Part shown: piece after piece, positions 8,085 to 16,486 of the stretch
How positions within the stretch are numbered: the stretch's first letter is position 1
How the letters are laid out: each line of letters opens with the position of its first letter
Assembly: GCA_029222685.1 (NCBI GenBank)
Contig: JARHVB010000003.1
Coordinates: forward strand, 1 to 64,000
DNA from: Terripilifer ovatus
GTDB lineage: Bacteria > Pseudomonadota > Alphaproteobacteria > Rhizobiales > Beijerinckiaceae
Length of the DNA: 64,000 nt
Direction: 5' to 3'
The notes under the pieces: generated by a model
The model's database searches: none
Seen by the model: the letters and a program-made list of their open reading frames with translations, nothing else
Told to the model about the DNA's origin: nothing
Made by a program: the position numbers and the translations under genes

Positions 8085-9509
8085 TCAAACCGTCGGCCAC
8101 TTCGCCCGGTTGGGCAGGCCCGAGCGGCGGACGATGGCTTCACCGGCGACCTGCACCTCGGCGTAAAACCTGTCCTCGTCGATTTTCGTGCTGTTATAAT
8201 TGTCGACGACGCGCACGCCATCGACGAAGACGCTGTGCACGCCGCGCCCGTCGGCAGCCCAGACCAGCTGGTTGGCGACATTGAGCAGCGGCCGCCATTC
8301 CGGACGGTTGGTGTCGTGAAAGACGAAGTCGGCCTTCTTGCCGGCTTCGAGCGAACCGATCTCCTTCTCCAGGCCGATGGCGCGGGCGCCGCCCAGAGTC
8401 GCCATGGCGAAGGCCTGTTCGGCGGGAAAGATGGATGGATCGCGGCGCGCATCCTTGAACAGGCCGGCGACGAGATAGGTGGCGCGCAACAGGTCGGAGT
8501 AATTGCTGCCGTTGTTGCCGTCGGTGCCGATGGTGACATTGATGCCGTGCGCCGCCATTTCCGGAAACCTGCCGACCTGGGTGATGCCGTAGCCGACCTT
8601 GAGAGCCGTCGTCGGACAATGAGCAACATTCGTGCCCGTTTTCGCCAGAAGCGCGATCTCGCGGTCGCTGACATGCACGAGATGGGTGATGACGAGATTG
8701 TCGCCGAGCACGCCGATATCGGCCAGATGCTCCACGGGACGGCAGCCGAACTTGTTGAGGTACCACTGGCCGTCGTTTTCGGCCGGGCTCATGTGGAAGG
8801 TGACGCCGGCGCCATGATCGAGCGATAGCTGCCTGGCGGTGCGAAACAGTTCGTCGGTACAGAGCGCATGGCCGATCAGGGTGGGCCAGGCGGCGATGCG
8901 CTGTCCCTTGTCGCAGGGATAGCGGACGAGTTCATCCGACAGCCTGCGGATGGCGACATCGGTTGCCTGCACGCTGTGGACGGCGGTCGTCGCCTGATCC
9001 CAGACGCGCAGGCCGATGCGGCCGCGAATGCCGATCTCGTCGAGGCCGTCGGCGACCTCGTCGAGCGCGCTGATGCTGCCGGCCTCGATGAAACTGGTGG
9101 TGCCCGAGCGCAGCATTTCCAGCGCCGCAAGCTGGGCCGACATACGCTCGTCGGCCGGCGTGAAATGATGATGCACCGGCACCAGCCAGTTGAAGACATG
9201 CTCCTCGAAGGCGACATCATCGGGCGCATAGCCGCGGGTCAGCGGTTCGCCGGTGATGTGGATATGGCAGTTCACCAGGCCGGGCGTCACCACGAAACGG
9301 CTGCCGTCGATCGTCTCTTTGGCCGTGTAGCGCGCCTTCAGATCGGCCGTCTTGCCGATCGCCGTGATGCGATCGGCGGTGATCGCCAAGGCTCCGTCCC
9401 TGATGATGCGGCGGCCTGCGTCCATCGTTACGAGGATGGTGTCGGTGATGAGCGTATCGACGATTTGCACTTGTGGTTCAGGCATCCGGCGCTCGCTCGA
9501 TCGTCCCAT
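8085..9509 (-). CDS. Amidohydrolase-superfamily deaminase (TRZ/ATZ/cytosine-deaminase type)
   Basis: The 474-residue metal-dependent hydrolase carries the HxH metal site His82-Ile-His84 (GLVNCHIH), His239 (VTFHMSPAE), His276 (VITHLVH) and Asp330 (IGTDGNN). This is the layout of chlorohydrolases, 8-oxoguanine deaminase and S-adenosylhomocysteine deaminase. It probably removes an amino group or halide from an aminated N-heterocycle, yielding the ring opened by the downstream RutA-like enzyme. Two starts are possible: 9509 (used here) and ATG 9485, which starts MPEPQVQIV; neither has a strong ribosome site. Sequence alone does not give the substrate. Confidence 0.87.
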   Translation of the reverse strand: MGRSSERRMPEPQVQIVDTLITDTILVTMDAGRRIIRDGALAITADRITAIGKTADLKARYTAKETIDGSRFVVTPGLVNCHIHITGEPLTRGYAPDDVAFEEHVFNWLVPVHHHFTPADERMSAQLAALEMLRSGTTSFIEAGSISALDEVADGLDEIGIRGRIGLRVWDQATTAVHSVQATDVAIRRLSDELVRYPCDKGQRIAAWPTLIGHALCTDELFRTARQLSLDHGAGVTFHMSPAENDGQWYLNKFGCRPVEHLADIGVLGDNLVITHLVHVSDREIALLAKTGTNVAHCPTTALKVGYGITQVGRFPEMAAHGINVTIGTDGNNGSNYSDLLRATYLVAGLFKDARRDPSIFPAEQAFAMATLGGARAIGLEKEIGSLEAGKKADFVFHDTNRPEWRPLLNVANQLVWAADGRGVHSVFVDGVRVVDNYNSTKIDEDRFYAEVQVAGEAIVRRSGLPNRAKWPTV

Positions 9510-9595
9510 GGGCAGCCACGGGCGGGAGCGTCAATTCAAGGGCAAACGCGCGAATGTCGTCTTGGATGAGAGCACACGAATAGTTGTCGCCCGCT

Positions 9596-9790
9596 TCACG
9601 TGTGCGCCGTCAACGCCTCGCGCGCCACATCGACGAGGGCGCGGACCCGCGAGACATGCACGCGGTTGCGCCGGATCTGCGCGGCGATCCACGAGTCGAG
9701 CGCCGGATAATCGTCGAGCATGGGAACCAGCCGGCCGCTTTCGATGGCGGACCGGCAAAGCGGTTCCCAAAAATCGGTTGCGCCAGACAC
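9596..9790 (-). pseudogene. Remnant of a LysR-family regulator (C-terminal tail only)
   Basis: The frame reads PLCRSAIESGRLVPMLDDYP followed by an ARG-rich helix VHVSRVRALVDVAREAL and a stop. This is the C-terminal tail of the LysR effector domain, which usually reads as '..AGRLVPLLPDYP..' followed by '..P.VRAFIDFL..'. Only about 60 codons remain, with no helix-turn-helix upstream. The fragment lies directly behind the stop of the intact LysR gene at 9801, whose own C-terminus is different and complete. The likeliest explanation is a 5'-deleted second LysR gene. A translated small protein is possible but I see no ribosome site. Confidence 0.6.
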
Positions 9791-9800
9791 AAGGGTGCCT

Positions 9801-10766
9801 TTAATTTTCGGTCAACAATCCATCCCTCTCATCATTGTTCAGATCATCCGGAAGCGAATGGATGAGGCGATTGACGAAGAGATCGGCAGCCGGCGTCAGT
9901 CGCCTGGTGGCGGGAACGCAGCAGCTTAATGTACTGAAGCGTCCCATCGGATCGCGGATCGGCACATAGGCAAGGCCCGTGTATCTGGGTTTGTAGCGCC
10001 CTGCGAGCGCAGCCTGAACGGAAATCGCAAGGCCGGCGGCGACCGAGGCGCGCATGAAAGCGTAGGAATTGGTGCTTAGAACGATCTTCGGCTTGACGCC
10101 GGTGTTGCTCGCCATGCGTTCGATGATGCCATCCTGCACCGCCGCGTCGTTGATGAGCGTGAGTGGAAACTGGGCGCACTCGGCGAGCGTCGTCGACTTG
10201 CGCTGCGCCAGCGGATGCGCCTGCGACACCACCGCATAGCTCAAAGGCTTGAATTCGGCGACGGTGCGCAGGCCGATCTGCACCGGGGCATTGTACAAAA
10301 GCAGCAGATCGAGCTGCATGCGCTCGTAATGGGCGATGATCTCCGCCTTCTCATGGATGCGGACATCGAAATCGATGCGCGGATTGGTCTCGCGAAAAGC
10401 GACCAGGAAGGGCGCCAGGAGGTCCATCGCCAGGGTGTCGGTCGAGCCAATGATGATCTTGCCGCGCTTCACCTCCTTGAGGCCATCGATCTCGGTGAGG
10501 GCAACGGAAACTTCATGCATGGCGCGGCGGATCCGATAGACCAGCACTTCTCCGGCTGCGGTGAGGCGAACACCTTCGCGGCCTTTGTTGCGCTGCAGCA
10601 AAGGGGTCCGCACCTGCTTTTCCAGCAAACCCACCTGGCGATGCACTGCCGAGACGGCAATTCCTATATTTTCGGCGGCCTGGCGAAACGAGCCGGCCTG
10701 CGCCACTTCGAAGAAGTAGCGGACGGCCGGCGAGCTTAAGGCATTGTGAAGATTAGAGTTAGCCAT
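9801..10766 (-). CDS. LysR-family transcriptional regulator
   Basis: The 321-residue protein has an N-terminal winged helix (SSPAVRYFFEVAQAGSFRQAAENIGIAVSAVHRQVGLLEKQV, residues about 11-53) and a periplasmic-binding-like effector domain. LysR proteins usually bind T-N11-A sites and respond to a pathway metabolite. It is divergent from the binding-protein gene at 10949, with a T-N11-A-like site in between, and lies upstream of the amidohydrolase/RutA/RutB-like unit on its own strand. It could control either side. The position argues most directly for the 10949-16410 transporter unit. Confidence 0.92.
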   Translation of the reverse strand: MANSNLHNALSSPAVRYFFEVAQAGSFRQAAENIGIAVSAVHRQVGLLEKQVRTPLLQRNKGREGVRLTAAGEVLVYRIRRAMHEVSVALTEIDGLKEVKRGKIIIGSTDTLAMDLLAPFLVAFRETNPRIDFDVRIHEKAEIIAHYERMQLDLLLLYNAPVQIGLRTVAEFKPLSYAVVSQAHPLAQRKSTTLAECAQFPLTLINDAAVQDGIIERMASNTGVKPKIVLSTNSYAFMRASVAAGLAISVQAALAGRYKPRYTGLAYVPIRDPMGRFSTLSCCVPATRRLTPAADLFVNRLIHSLPDDLNNDERDGLLTEN

Positions 10767-10819
10767 GTCGGTCCGGCGCGGCCCAGACTGCAGGCGGAAT
10801 GCAGAAGAGCGTGTTTATG

Positions 10820-10834
10820 TTCTAATTATCAGAA
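10820..10834 (+). promoter_or_regulatory. Candidate LysR-binding site (T-N11-A with inverted arms)
   Basis: TTCTAATTATCAGAA has inverted arms TTCT/AGAA and contains the 13-base T-N11-A pattern (10821-10833). It lies in the AT-rich 182-bp region between the divergent LysR gene and the binding-protein gene, 53 bp from the LysR start. The fit is to a loose consensus. Confidence 0.4.
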
Positions 10835-10948
10835 TAGTAGAATACGAATTTTGAAATTTACTGCAACCAGCCGCCTGCCTATCTTTTGGTCCTGCGGTGC
10901 GACATGTCCGCCGTGAGATTTGGGCCGAGTGAAAAAATGGGGAAATTG

Positions 10949-12040
10949 ATGACTGGCATCTCACGCCGCAAAACGTTGAAACTTGCCGGCTCCGCAGCCG
11001 CGCTCGCCTCACTCAATCTGCGCTCGGCGCTGGCCCAGCCCGCCATCCGCAAAGGATCGGTCCTGACCATCTCGACCTGGGGCGGTGTCACACAGGATTC
11101 GATCAAGGCCAATATCGAGCCCGAGTTCACCAAACTGACCGGCGCGACGCTCGCCTATGACATCGGCGGCGTCGGCGCGCGCTACAACAAGCTTCTGGCA
11201 CAGCGCAACAACCCGGTCGTCGATGTGTTCTACGGAACCGATGAGAACACCGCCACCGGACTGAAAGCCGGCATCATGACCCCGGTCTCGCGCAAAAAAG
11301 TTCCGCTCATCGCCGACCTGGCGCCGTGGGCGCTGACCGTCAAGACGGGCACCAACAGCGAGACGGTGGCCTCGGTGCCGGTCACGCTCGGCGCTTATGT
11401 CATCGGTTTCAATCCCCAGTTCATCAAGGAGCCGGTGACGGCCTGGGCCGATTTGTGGCGGCCGGAATTCGCCGGCAAGCTCGCCTTCGCCGCGCCGGTT
11501 CACAGCGCCATGCCACAGTTGATCATCATGGCCGCCGAACTCGCGGGCGGTTCCGCCACCAACATCGATCCGGGCTTCAAGAAACTCGGTGAGTTGCGGC
11601 CCTCGAAGCTGACCGTGTTCTGGACCGACTGGGCGCCGATGATCAAGAACGGCGATGTGAGCATCGCGACCGAACTTGCCTATTACATGGAAGGCATGAA
11701 GGACGACAAATATCCGATCGAATATATCATCCCCAAAGAGAAGGGCATTGCCTCCCTCACCAATCTCGGCCTCGTGACGGGATCGAAAAACGTCGAGCTG
11801 GCGGAAGCCTACATGAACCTCTGCCTCGAACCGGCGATTCAGAAAGTCATCACCACCAAGACGTATTATGCGCCGACCAGCAGCAAGGTGACGCTCACCG
11901 ACGCAGAGGCCGCCCGCTGTCCCTGCGGCGGCAAGATCGATCAGGTCCGCTTCTTCGATCCGGAAATGCTGGCGACCGTACGTCCGATCTGGACGGAACG
12001 CCTCAACACCGAGGTCCTGCCGCAGTGGAAGACGCGGTAG
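10949..12040 (+). CDS. ABC transporter substrate-binding protein, family 1 (PotD-like), Tat-type signal
   Basis: The 363-residue binding protein begins MTGISRRKTLKLAGS, a twin-arginine-like motif, followed by a hydrophobic stretch ending in SALA. The mature sequence (ISTWGGVTQDSIKANIEPEFTKLTGATLAYD, later AWADLWRPEFAGKLAF and EAYMNLCLEPAIQ) is typical of PotD/AfuA-like proteins for polyamines, opines, iron or phosphonates. I chose ATG 10949, which starts at the twin-arginine leader and has GGGGA six bases upstream. In-frame starts at 10886, 10904 and 10937 would add residues ahead of the signal. It heads a unit with a monooxygenase, two permeases and an ATPase. Confidence 0.88.
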   Translation: MTGISRRKTLKLAGSAAALASLNLRSALAQPAIRKGSVLTISTWGGVTQDSIKANIEPEFTKLTGATLAYDIGGVGARYNKLLAQRNNPVVDVFYGTDENTATGLKAGIMTPVSRKKVPLIADLAPWALTVKTGTNSETVASVPVTLGAYVIGFNPQFIKEPVTAWADLWRPEFAGKLAFAAPVHSAMPQLIIMAAELAGGSATNIDPGFKKLGELRPSKLTVFWTDWAPMIKNGDVSIATELAYYMEGMKDDKYPIEYIIPKEKGIASLTNLGLVTGSKNVELAEAYMNLCLEPAIQKVITTKTYYAPTSSKVTLTDAEAARCPCGGKIDQVRFFDPEMLATVRPIWTERLNTEVLPQWKTR

Positions 12041-12131
12041 GCCTGCGACCGGTTGAAGGCACGTTTCACTGCACCACTGCGCGCGCCCTGTGAGCGCGCG
12101 CCTTAGGCCGTTCAACAAGAGAGGTGACGCC

Positions 12132-13499
12132 GTGAGCAATGGCAAGCGAAAGCAGTTGAGACTCGGCGCTTTCTTTCATCCCACGGGAAACCATGTGGCG
12201 GCCTGGCTGCACCCCGACTCGCAGATCGATGCCGGCATGAATTTCGAACATTATGCCGATCTTGCCCGCACCGCCGAGCGGGCAAAATTCGACCTGATTT
12301 TCCTGGCCGATTCTCCGGCGACGCGCGACGGCAATCTCAATGCGCTGAGCCGCTGGCCGCAATATATGGCGCTGTTCGAGCCGACGACCTTGCTGTCGGG
12401 CCTTGCCGCGGTGACCAAGCATATCGGCCTCGTGGCGACGGCGACGACCACATACAACGAGCCCTACAATATCGCGCGCCGCTTCGCCTCGCTCGACCTG
12501 ATGAGCCATGGCCGCGCCGGCTGGAATGTCGTCACCTCTTCCAATATTTCCGAAGCCTATAATTTCAACCGCACCGAACACCCCAAGCACGACGAACGCT
12601 ATGAGCGGGCGCTGGAATTCGTCGAGGTGTGCTGGGGCCTGTGGGATTCATGGGACGATGACGCCTTCGTGCGCGACCGCGCCAGTTCGACCTATTTCCA
12701 CCCCGAGAAAATGCATCACCTCAATCACAAGGGAAGGCACTTCTCGGTTCGCGGACCGCTCAACGTGGCGCCGTCGCCACAACGCCGTCCGGTCCTCGCC
12801 CAGGCGGGCGCCTCCAATGTGGGGCGCGAATTCGCCGCCCAGATCGCTGAAATCATCTTCACACCGCTGCACACGATCGAGGAGGCCAAAGCCTTCGGCG
12901 CCGACATCAGAGGCCGCATGACGAAATACGGCCGTGATCCCAACGACGTGAAGATCATGCCCGGCCTGAACGCCATTGTCGGACGGACGGACGAAGAGGC
13001 ACGGGAAAAATTCCAGCAGCTTCAGGACATGATTCATCCCGCCGTCGGCCTGCAACTGCTGTCGACCGAACTCGGCGGCGTCGATCTCTCGCCCTATCCC
13101 ATCGACGAACCTTTCCCCTTCCATATCTTCGAGGGCAAGCTGATCGCCGGCAGCTCCGGCCAGCGGATCTACGACCGGGCCAAGCGGGAAAATCAGACCT
13201 TGCGCCAGGCCTATCTCTCCTACGCGGGCGCCCGCGGCCAGCGCACATTAATGGGCTCGCCGAAAACGATCGCCGACGAAATGGAAGCATGGCTGATGGC
13301 CGACGCCGTCGACGGCTTCCTGGTCCAGCCTTCCCATCTGCCCGGAGGCCTCAACGAATTCGCCGACCTGGTGATGCCCGAACTGGTGCGCCGAGGCATA
13401 TTCCGTTCCGAATACGAAGGCAGTACATTGCGGGAGAATCTCGGGCTGCACCGGCCGGTCAGCCGCTATGACACCGGCTCCGTCGCAAAAAGGGCGTGA
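12132..13499 (+). CDS. NtaA/SnaA/DmoA-family FMN-dependent monooxygenase
   Basis: This protein of about 455 residues belongs to the LLM subgroup of nitrilotriacetate monooxygenase component A, pristinamycin synthase SnaA and dimethylsulfide monooxygenase DmoA. Evidence includes LGAFFHPTGNHVAAWLHPDSQ at the N-terminus, DLIFLADSPATRDGN, RFASLDLMSHGRAGWNVVTS and the long insertion EFVEVCWGLWDSWDDDAF, with length typical of the family. It uses FMNH2 from a separate reductase, which is not encoded nearby. I chose GTG 12132 because AGAGAGGTG precedes it; an in-frame GTG at 12090 is an alternative. Its position between the binding protein and permeases suggests it oxidises the imported compound. Confidence 0.88.
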   Translation: MSNGKRKQLRLGAFFHPTGNHVAAWLHPDSQIDAGMNFEHYADLARTAERAKFDLIFLADSPATRDGNLNALSRWPQYMALFEPTTLLSGLAAVTKHIGLVATATTTYNEPYNIARRFASLDLMSHGRAGWNVVTSSNISEAYNFNRTEHPKHDERYERALEFVEVCWGLWDSWDDDAFVRDRASSTYFHPEKMHHLNHKGRHFSVRGPLNVAPSPQRRPVLAQAGASNVGREFAAQIAEIIFTPLHTIEEAKAFGADIRGRMTKYGRDPNDVKIMPGLNAIVGRTDEEAREKFQQLQDMIHPAVGLQLLSTELGGVDLSPYPIDEPFPFHIFEGKLIAGSSGQRIYDRAKRENQTLRQAYLSYAGARGQRTLMGSPKTIADEMEAWLMADAVDGFLVQPSHLPGGLNEFADLVMPELVRRGIFRSEYEGSTLRENLGLHRPVSRYDTGSVAKRA

Positions 13500-13612
13500 G
13501 GCAGAATTGGCCGCGATGTGCGCCGGTAAAGACAAGCTGACCAGAGCAGCGGGCATTCCTTCAAGATCGCCGGGCGCGCGAGGTTCTTTCTGTATCAAGT
13601 CGGTTTTGCGGA

Positions 13613-13631
13613 AAGCCGGCGGCCTTTTTTT
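13613..13631 (+). terminator. Weak hairpin with T7 tract between the monooxygenase and permease genes
   Basis: AAAGCC pairs imperfectly with GGCCTTT (one bulged C) and is followed by seven T residues (13625-13631). It could be an intrinsic terminator or attenuator that lowers expression of the permease genes relative to the monooxygenase. The stem is short and the call is tentative. Confidence 0.3.
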
Positions 13632-13658
13632 CGCCCGACGTTCCGAAGATTTGTCGAA

Positions 13659-14558
13659 ATGACGCAGCCGGTCTCGAGCGACATTGTCGGCGCTACGGCT
13701 GGCAGCCACGCGAGGCTGGCGTGGACGCGCATGGGCGTCACCTCCCTGCTGTTGCTGCCAAGCCTGCTGATGATCTTCGTCTTTCTCGGCCTGCCGCTCG
13801 TTGTCATTTTCATGCAGAGCCTGCAGGACAATGTGCTGTTGCAATTCACCCCGCCGGGGATCGAGAATTACAAGTATTTGCTGACCCGGCCGTATTATTT
13901 CGATGTCCTCGTGCGCACTTTGCGGCTGTCGCTGCTGACCACGTTCTTCGCCATTCCACTCGGCTATCTCGCCGCCATGGCCATGCCGGTGCTGAAAGGC
14001 CGGCTCGCCAACATGGCCATCATGGCGCTGACGTTTCCGATCCTCGCGGGGCCGCTTGTCGTCATTCTGGGATGGATGGCGCTGCTGCCCGACAGCGGGC
14101 CGCTGTTCGGGCCGCTGGTGCGCGCCGGGCTTATCCGGCCGCCACGGATTCTCGGCAGCGAGACCGCCATCGTGATCAGCCAGATTCAATTCGTGCTGCC
14201 GTTCGCGATCCTTACCCTCTATACGGCGCTCAGGCAGATCCCGCACGCTCTCTACGAAGCGGCCGCCAGCAACGGCGCCGGCGGCCTGCAGTCCTTCCTG
14301 CATGTGACCTTGCCGCTCAGCCTGCCCGGCGTGCTGTCGACGACGATCATCGTGTTCTCGCTGGCGGCCTCGAGTTTCATCGCGCCGCATTATCTCGGCG
14401 GCGCCTCCGACCTGACCCTCACGACTCTGATCACGAATTTTGTGCTGGGAACATTCAACAGCCCGCTGGCCGCCACATCCTCGATCCTGCTGCTGGTGAT
14501 GATGCTGGCCGCGATGTTCATGTTCGTCAAACTGTTCGGAAGGTTCATCCGGCCATGA
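13659..14558 (+). CDS. ABC transporter permease (PotB-like)
   Basis: This 299-residue membrane protein has about six transmembrane segments, beginning LLLLPSLLMIFVFLGLPLVVIF. It has the EAA-type loop YEAAASNGAGGLQSFLHVTLPLSLPGVLS that docks on the ATPase. Length and layout match PotB-type permeases of polyamine and related importers. The start ATG is 159 bp after the monooxygenase gene, and the stop overlaps the next permease by four bases (ATGA). It is expected to form a heterodimer with the following gene product. Confidence 0.9.
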   Translation: MTQPVSSDIVGATAGSHARLAWTRMGVTSLLLLPSLLMIFVFLGLPLVVIFMQSLQDNVLLQFTPPGIENYKYLLTRPYYFDVLVRTLRLSLLTTFFAIPLGYLAAMAMPVLKGRLANMAIMALTFPILAGPLVVILGWMALLPDSGPLFGPLVRAGLIRPPRILGSETAIVISQIQFVLPFAILTLYTALRQIPHALYEAAASNGAGGLQSFLHVTLPLSLPGVLSTTIIVFSLAASSFIAPHYLGGASDLTLTTLITNFVLGTFNSPLAATSSILLLVMMLAAMFMFVKLFGRFIRP

Positions 14559-15340
14559 AGGGGATGAAAGTCACTCTCTCATGGATCTACCTGGCGCTGA
14601 TCTATCTGTTCATTCTCGGGCCGATGTTCTTCGTTCTGGCCGCCTCATTCAACACGGAGACGAGCTTTCCCGCCGCGTTCGAAGGCGTGACCTTGCGCTG
14701 GTACGCCCGCATATGGGACCATCAGGAATTCCTGTCGTCGGCGTGGACGAGCACGCTGGTTGCCCTCGTCTCCTCGGCCGTGGCGGTGCTGGCGGCCTTT
14801 CTCGCCGCCTATGCCATCTCGCGCGGCAACAAGCGCGAGAACGCCTGGCTGAGCGCCACGCTGGCGGCGCCTCTGCTGGTGCCGCAGGTGGTTATGAGCT
14901 TAGGAATGCTGCAGCTTGCCAGCCTTGCCGGCATGGGCACCGGCTTCTGGTGGCTGGTGGCAGTGCACGCCGTCCATAACATTCCGTTTGCCCTGCGGCT
15001 GACACTGACGGGCTTCGCCCGCTTCGACTTTGCCCTGGAAGACGCCGCGACAAGTCTCGGCGCCGGCCGGTGGACGGCATGGCGGGAGGTGACCATCCCC
15101 GTGCTGCAATCGAGCATCGTCGCGGGCTTCACTTTCTGCTTCATCATGTCGTTCGTGAACCTGCCGATCTCGCTGTTTCTCGCCGACACAGCGACGACAA
15201 CCCTGCCTGTCGTCATGTATTCCTATATCGAATCGCGCATCGATCCGATGCTCGCCGCCGTCTCGGCGATCCTGTTCGTGCTCGCCTGCGCGATCACGCT
15301 CGTGCTCGACAATGTCTTTCGCATCCGGCTGGTGGATTGA
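14555..15340 (+). CDS. ABC transporter permease (PotC-like)
   Basis: The 261-residue second permease begins MKGMKVTLSWIYLALIYLFILGPMFFVLAASFN, as PotC proteins do, and has the docking loop EDAATSLGAGRWTAWREVTIPVLQSSIVAG. The start was set at the ATG inside the ATGA overlap with the preceding permease; the frame is open far upstream but has no better start. The stop overlaps the ATPase start by one base (TGATG). It forms the translocation pore with the PotB-like protein. Confidence 0.9.
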   Translation: MKGMKVTLSWIYLALIYLFILGPMFFVLAASFNTETSFPAAFEGVTLRWYARIWDHQEFLSSAWTSTLVALVSSAVAVLAAFLAAYAISRGNKRENAWLSATLAAPLLVPQVVMSLGMLQLASLAGMGTGFWWLVAVHAVHNIPFALRLTLTGFARFDFALEDAATSLGAGRWTAWREVTIPVLQSSIVAGFTFCFIMSFVNLPISLFLADTATTTLPVVMYSYIESRIDPMLAAVSAILFVLACAITLVLDNVFRIRLVD

Positions 15341-16410
15341 TGCCTGATCTCAAGCTGACGAATATCACCAAGCGTTTCGACAAGTCGGTCGCCGTCGACG
15401 ATCTGTCGCTGTCGATCGAACATGGCGAGTTCGTCTGCCTGCTCGGCCCCAGCGGCTGCGGCAAGACGACGACCTTGCGGATGATCGCCGGATTCGAGAC
15501 GGCCAATTCCGGCACGATCGAGCTCGACGGCATGGACATCACCCGCCTGCCGCCGCAGAAGCGCGACATCGGCCTGGTGTTCCAGAGCTATGCCCTGTTT
15601 CCCCACAAGACGGCGGCGGAGAATGTCGGCTTCGGCCTGAAGATGCGAAAACTGCCGCGCGCCGACATCGACAGCCAGGTGAAGAAGGCCCTCGACCTCG
15701 TGCGGCTCGGCCATGTGGCGGAGCGCTATCCGCGGCAGATGAGCGGCGGTCAGCAGCAACGTGTAGCCCTTGCTCGCGCGCTCGCCATCCGGCCGCGCCT
15801 GCTGCTGATGGACGAGCCGCTGTCCAATCTGGACGCCAAACTACGCGACGACATGCGCGAGGAAATCCGCCGCATCCAGAAGGAAGTCGGCATCACCGCC
15901 ATCTTCGTCACCCACGACCAGGCCGAGGCGTTGGCGCTGGCCGACCGCATCGCCGTCATGTCCGAAGGCCGGCTGATGCAGATCGCCGATCCCACATCGA
16001 TTTATGAATCTCCCGCCAACGCGACCGTCGACCAGTTCATCGGCCAGGTGAATGCGCTGCAAGGCTCGATCGCCAACGTCGAAGGCCATATCGCTCACGT
16101 GGCAATTGCCGGCGGACGCTACATATCCGGGCTCGACCGGCAAATCCCCGCCGGCACGCCGGTGCTGGCGATGGTCAAGCACGAGCGGGTGTTCCTGTCG
16201 CGCCTGCAGCCGGCAGCGGGGGAGAATATTTTCCCCTGCCAGGTCGAGGGCCGCACTTATCTCGGCGCATCGATCGTCTATCGCTGCAACCTGGGCGATC
16301 AGGCGATGACGGCGGCGGTGCCCAACCATCCGGCCTTCGAGCAATTTCAGCCGGGCGAGGCCGCATTCCTGCATTGGGCGAGCGCCGATTGCCGCATCTT
16401 CCGCCAGTAA
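15340..16410 (+). CDS. ABC transporter ATP-binding protein (PotA-like)
   Basis: This 356-residue ATPase has Walker A GPSGCGKTTTLRMIAGF near residue 36, signature MSGGQQQRVALARAL and Walker B LLLMDEPLSNLDAKLRDDM. A C-terminal TOBE-like domain of about 110 residues is typical of the PotA/FbpC/UgpC subfamily. Its start at 15340 shares a base with the preceding stop (TGATG), so the transporter genes are translationally coupled. With 10949, 13659 and 14555 it makes a complete importer for a polyamine-like or chelate-like substrate. Confidence 0.93.
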   Translation: MPDLKLTNITKRFDKSVAVDDLSLSIEHGEFVCLLGPSGCGKTTTLRMIAGFETANSGTIELDGMDITRLPPQKRDIGLVFQSYALFPHKTAAENVGFGLKMRKLPRADIDSQVKKALDLVRLGHVAERYPRQMSGGQQQRVALARALAIRPRLLLMDEPLSNLDAKLRDDMREEIRRIQKEVGITAIFVTHDQAEALALADRIAVMSEGRLMQIADPTSIYESPANATVDQFIGQVNALQGSIANVEGHIAHVAIAGGRYISGLDRQIPAGTPVLAMVKHERVFLSRLQPAAGENIFPCQVEGRTYLGASIVYRCNLGDQAMTAAVPNHPAFEQFQPGEAAFLHWASADCRIFRQ

Positions 16411-16486
16411 GGCGGCCGCATTCGAACTATTTCAAATTTCAATGATCTTCGCTATGAGAAGGCATCTTTAGCGGCGGAATGCGTTC

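Noticed and set aside
16411..16486. Direct repeat TTTCAAATTTCAA upstream of marR as a MarR operator
   Set aside because: It is a direct repeat of short AT-rich units and does not resemble the palindrome at 24244-24267.
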